DNA of 62,964 nt, from the NCBI RefSeq assembly GCF_001043975.1, contig NZ_LABY01000046.1:1-62964 (forward strand), written 5' to 3'. The translations under genes were made by a program, and so were the position numbers. The stretch comes from Methylobacterium variabile (lineage in GTDB: Bacteria; Pseudomonadota; Alphaproteobacteria; Rhizobiales; Beijerinckiaceae). Shown here in pieces: positions 61,258-62,964 of the stretch. Below the pieces are notes generated by a model. That model was not told where the DNA came from and ran no database searches. It was given only the letters and a program-made list of their open reading frames with translations. How positions within the stretch are numbered: position 1 is the first letter of the stretch; each line of letters begins with the position of its first letter.

Positions 61258-61935
61258 TCAGTTGGAGCCGGTACCACCGATCGCCTCGACGCTGCTGAGG
61301 GGGACGGTGCGGTCGCCGACGGTCAGGACCGGCTCAGCGCCGGTGACGTCGACGCTGGTGATCGCCCCGGTGATCTTGGTGTCGACGCTGACGCTCGATC
61401 CGGTGGCGTCGAGGGCCTGCACCTTCAGGGTGTACTTGCCGTCCGCGGCGAGCTGTCCGGTGGAGCTGCGCCCGTCCCAGCTGAAGCTCTGGCTGCCGGC
61501 GGGAAGCGCCTTGGTCTGGGTCGCGACCACGTTGCCCTTGGCATCCGTGATGGTCAGGACGGCCTTCGTGGCGGCCCGTGCCGGGTTGAGCGTCCAGGTC
61601 GCGCTGCCTTCGGCGAGCGACGTCGTGGCGCCGTCCGCCGTCACGGTCTTGCCGATCAGCCCCGAGGCGGTCGCCGCGGCGGACGCCTTGCTGGCGGTGA
61701 TCAGGCTGCCGAGCTGGTCGTTGGTCTTGAGCTGCTGCTCGACCGAGGCGAACTGCACCAGCTGCTGCGTGAACTGGTTGGTGTCGAGGGGATCGAGAGG
61801 GTTCTGGTTCTTCAGCTGCGTCGTCAGCAGGGTGAGGAACTGGTTGAAGTTCCCGGCGATCGTGCTGGCGTCGCTCGCGGTCTTGCCGGCACTGCTACCG
61901 GAGAGGCTGGTCAGGCTGCTGATGCCGGCGGTCAT
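61258..61935 (-). CDS. flgD: Flagellar hook capping protein FlgD
   Basis: A 225-residue hook-assembly scaffold. The N-terminal export/cap part has NFNQFLTLLTTQLKNQNPLDPLDTNQFTQQLVQFASVEQQLKTNDQL in pattern (residues about 28-75), the best-conserved block of the family. The C-terminal half has the FlgD Ig-like/Tudor domain, with SFSWDGRSSTGQLAADGKYTLKVQALD in pattern. It caps the growing hook and is then discarded. It follows the fliK partial gene by 38 bases on the same strand, the usual hook-gene order. Confidence 0.94.
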   Translation of the reverse strand: MTAGISSLTSLSGSSAGKTASDASTIAGNFNQFLTLLTTQLKNQNPLDPLDTNQFTQQLVQFASVEQQLKTNDQLGSLITASKASAAATASGLIGKTVTADGATTSLAEGSATWTLNPARAATKAVLTITDAKGNVVATQTKALPAGSQSFSWDGRSSTGQLAADGKYTLKVQALDATGSSVSVDTKITGAITSVDVTGAEPVLTVGDRTVPLSSVEAIGGTGSN

Positions 61936-61973
61936 CGGGATCTCGCGGGTTCGGTCGTCATCGGGGATCGTCG

Positions 61974-62964
61974 CTAGATTCTGAGGTCGAGGCCGAGGCG
62001 CTGGCCGAGGTGGCGCAGCGGCGGCAGGGCGGCCTGCGCCTCAGCCTCGGCCGGGCCAGTCACGGCCCGGTCGGGCCCTTGCGGACGGCCGCCGGCCTGG
62101 TCCCGCTGCGGGCTGTTCTGCCTGCCGCCGTCGCGCAGGGAGAAGCTCAGGCCGGCCTCGCCGGCATTGAGCCCCGCCTGGGTCAGGGCCTGCTGCAGGC
62201 TGCCGGCGTCGCGCTGAAGCAGCGCCAGGGTCTCGGGCCGCTCCACCACCAGGTGCGCCTTCACGGCGCCGTGCTCCCGGTCGATGTCGAGGCTGACGTC
62301 GATGCGTCCGAGCTCGAGCGGGTCGAGCCGGATCTCGAAGCGGCTCGATCCGGCGAGCGCCTGCATGCCGATGGTGATCGGCACCGCGCTCAGAGGGGCC
62401 GGCACCGACGGACGGGCCTCCGGCGCCGGCGCCGGGGCGTCGCCCGCCGCGTCGGTGCCCTGCACCGGCGCCGATACCGAGGGGTCTTGCGCCGCGAGAC
62501 CGTCGGACCCGGCGGCCGTGCCGCCATCCCGGTGCTCGTCCCGGCGGGCGGCCGCGTGGAGTACGGCCTCAACCGTGACCGGCGTCGTCGGTGCTCCCGC
62601 CTCGGCGGTCCGGCCCGGTATCGCAGCCTGGGCCGCTGCGCCGCCCGCCGTCGCCGCACCGGGTGCCGGAGCCGTGGCGGGGGCCGGCGCGGGGGGGGCC
62701 GGCCCGGGACGGCGTGGAGGCGCCGCCGACGCGGTCCGCGCGGGGCGGGCCCGCCCCGGCGGCGCGGCCCCCCCGCCGGTGTGGCCGGCCGCCGGGGGGG
62801 GGCGCGGGGGGGCGCGGGGGGGGGGGGGCGGGGGCGACCGCGCGGACCGCCGGGGGGGGGTCGTCCGCGGCCGCCCCGCCCGCGCGGGCCTGGGGGGGGG
62901 GGGGGCGGGCCGGGGGCGAGGGGGCCGCCGGGGCCCCCCGGGGGCCGGGGGGGGGGGCCGGGGG
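61974..62964 (-). CDS. fliK: Flagellar hook-length control protein FliK, 5' end missing
   Basis: The readable part is the C-terminal domain of FliK: MQALAGSSRFEIRLDPLELGRIDVSLDID in pattern, then RPETLALLQRDAGSLQQALTQAGLNAGEAGLSFSL and a short Gln/Pro-rich end. This domain reads hook length and switches export specificity at FlhB. Upstream (higher coordinates) the frame stays open through Ala/Pro/Thr-rich sequence, as expected of FliK's long linker. From about 62690 the DNA degrades into G/C runs, so the true start is not in this window and the first part cannot be trusted. A GTG at 62465 is not the real start. Confidence 0.8.
   Translation of the reverse strand, partial: PRPPPPAPGGPRRPPRPRPAPPPPRPARAGRPRTTPPRRSARSPPPPPPRAPPRPPPAAGHTGGGAAPPGRARPARTASAAPPRRPGPAPPAPAPATAPAPGAATAGGAAAQAAIPGRTAEAGAPTTPVTVEAVLHAAARRDEHRDGGTAAGSDGLAAQDPSVSAPVQGTDAAGDAPAPAPEARPSVPAPLSAVPITIGMQALAGSSRFEIRLDPLELGRIDVSLDIDREHGAVKAHLVVERPETLALLQRDAGSLQQALTQAGLNAGEAGLSFSLRDGGRQNSPQRDQAGGRPQGPDRAVTGPAEAEAQAALPPLRHLGQRLGLDLRI
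62690..62964. other. Low-quality G/C homopolymer contig end
   Basis: About 275 bases consist almost only of G and C, with runs of 7-11 G and broken Ala/Pro/Gly codon patterns. Neighbouring fliK codons are still recognisable to about 62680. This looks like read-end error in a very GC-rich template, not biology. Confidence 0.8.

Noticed and set aside
62690..62964. G-runs as G-quadruplex or biological low-complexity DNA
   Set aside because: Loss of coding pattern and position at the very end point to sequencing or assembly error.
1..62964. CRISPR array, prophage, tRNA or rRNA genes
   Set aside because: No spaced direct repeats, phage structural genes or recognisable RNA gene sequences were seen by eye. 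A tRNA scan could still be run.

Overview
The window is about 63 kb of very GC-rich DNA, roughly 70% by eye. Its gene content points to an alphaproteobacterium of the Hyphomicrobiales, most probably Methylobacterium. The signs are a class I PHA synthase, a SciP/FlbD/CtrA-type flagellar circuit, two DUF6894-like small proteins, several Liv-type ABC transporters and HyuAB-type ATP-dependent cyclic amidases. The genus is inferred from content, not from a marker gene. The right end (about 62690-62964) dissolves into G/C homopolymers and looks like a low-quality contig end.

Layout. Positions 1-2080 are a decayed accessory stretch with an IS630-type transposase remnant, a DUF6894-like gene and a palindromic MITE-like repeat. 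Positions 2.1-12.1 kb hold a GT61 glycosyltransferase, a GST, an orphan Liv-type binding protein, an acyl-CoA synthetase, a sugar ABC transporter (binding protein plus two permeases, no ATPase) and a GAF/HisKA_2 histidine kinase. Positions 12.3-20.3 kb hold small secreted proteins, an HxlR regulator divergent from a quinone-reductase-like dehydrogenase, an AlaC-type aminotransferase, phaC and a DUF4274-like gene of lower GC. Positions 20.5-30.5 kb hold a FadL-type porin, an FAH-family enzyme, a NarL-type response regulator, an RlpA-like protein, a soluble PAS-PAS chemoreceptor, several small proteins and two divergent glycosyltransferases.

Positions 30.66-52.02 kb are the most unusual part: 17 co-directional genes led by a GntR/UTRA regulator with a tandem palindromic operator built into its own promoter. 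The order is gntR, livKHMGF, mmgE/prpD-like, ICL/PEP-mutase-family lyase, hyuB, hyuA, isochorismatase-like, FAD oxidoreductase, a second leuCD-like pair, then a second Liv transporter whose two ATPases are fused. The genes overlap by 4 bp in long runs, which suggests tightly coupled expression. I propose, as inference, a catabolic island: uptake, ATP-dependent opening of a cyclic imide, lactam or hydantoin, conversion to an unsaturated or methylated dicarboxylate, hydration by the LeuCD-like enzyme, and C-C cleavage by the ICL-family lyase. The isochorismatase-like protein has Gly in place of the catalytic Cys, so the middle step is not a standard amidase reaction.

Positions 52.2-62.96 kb hold a DUF6894-like gene, a membrane chemoreceptor, a YjbR-like protein and a flagellar block on the minus strand: fliK (partial), flgD, sciP, fliF, fliG, fliH, fliN and flbD. 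Degenerate CtrA-box-like sites lie upstream of fliF and sciP.

Two families of dispersed palindromic repeats (REP/BIME-like and MITE-like) lie in the intergenic gaps. I saw no tRNA, rRNA, CRISPR array or prophage.
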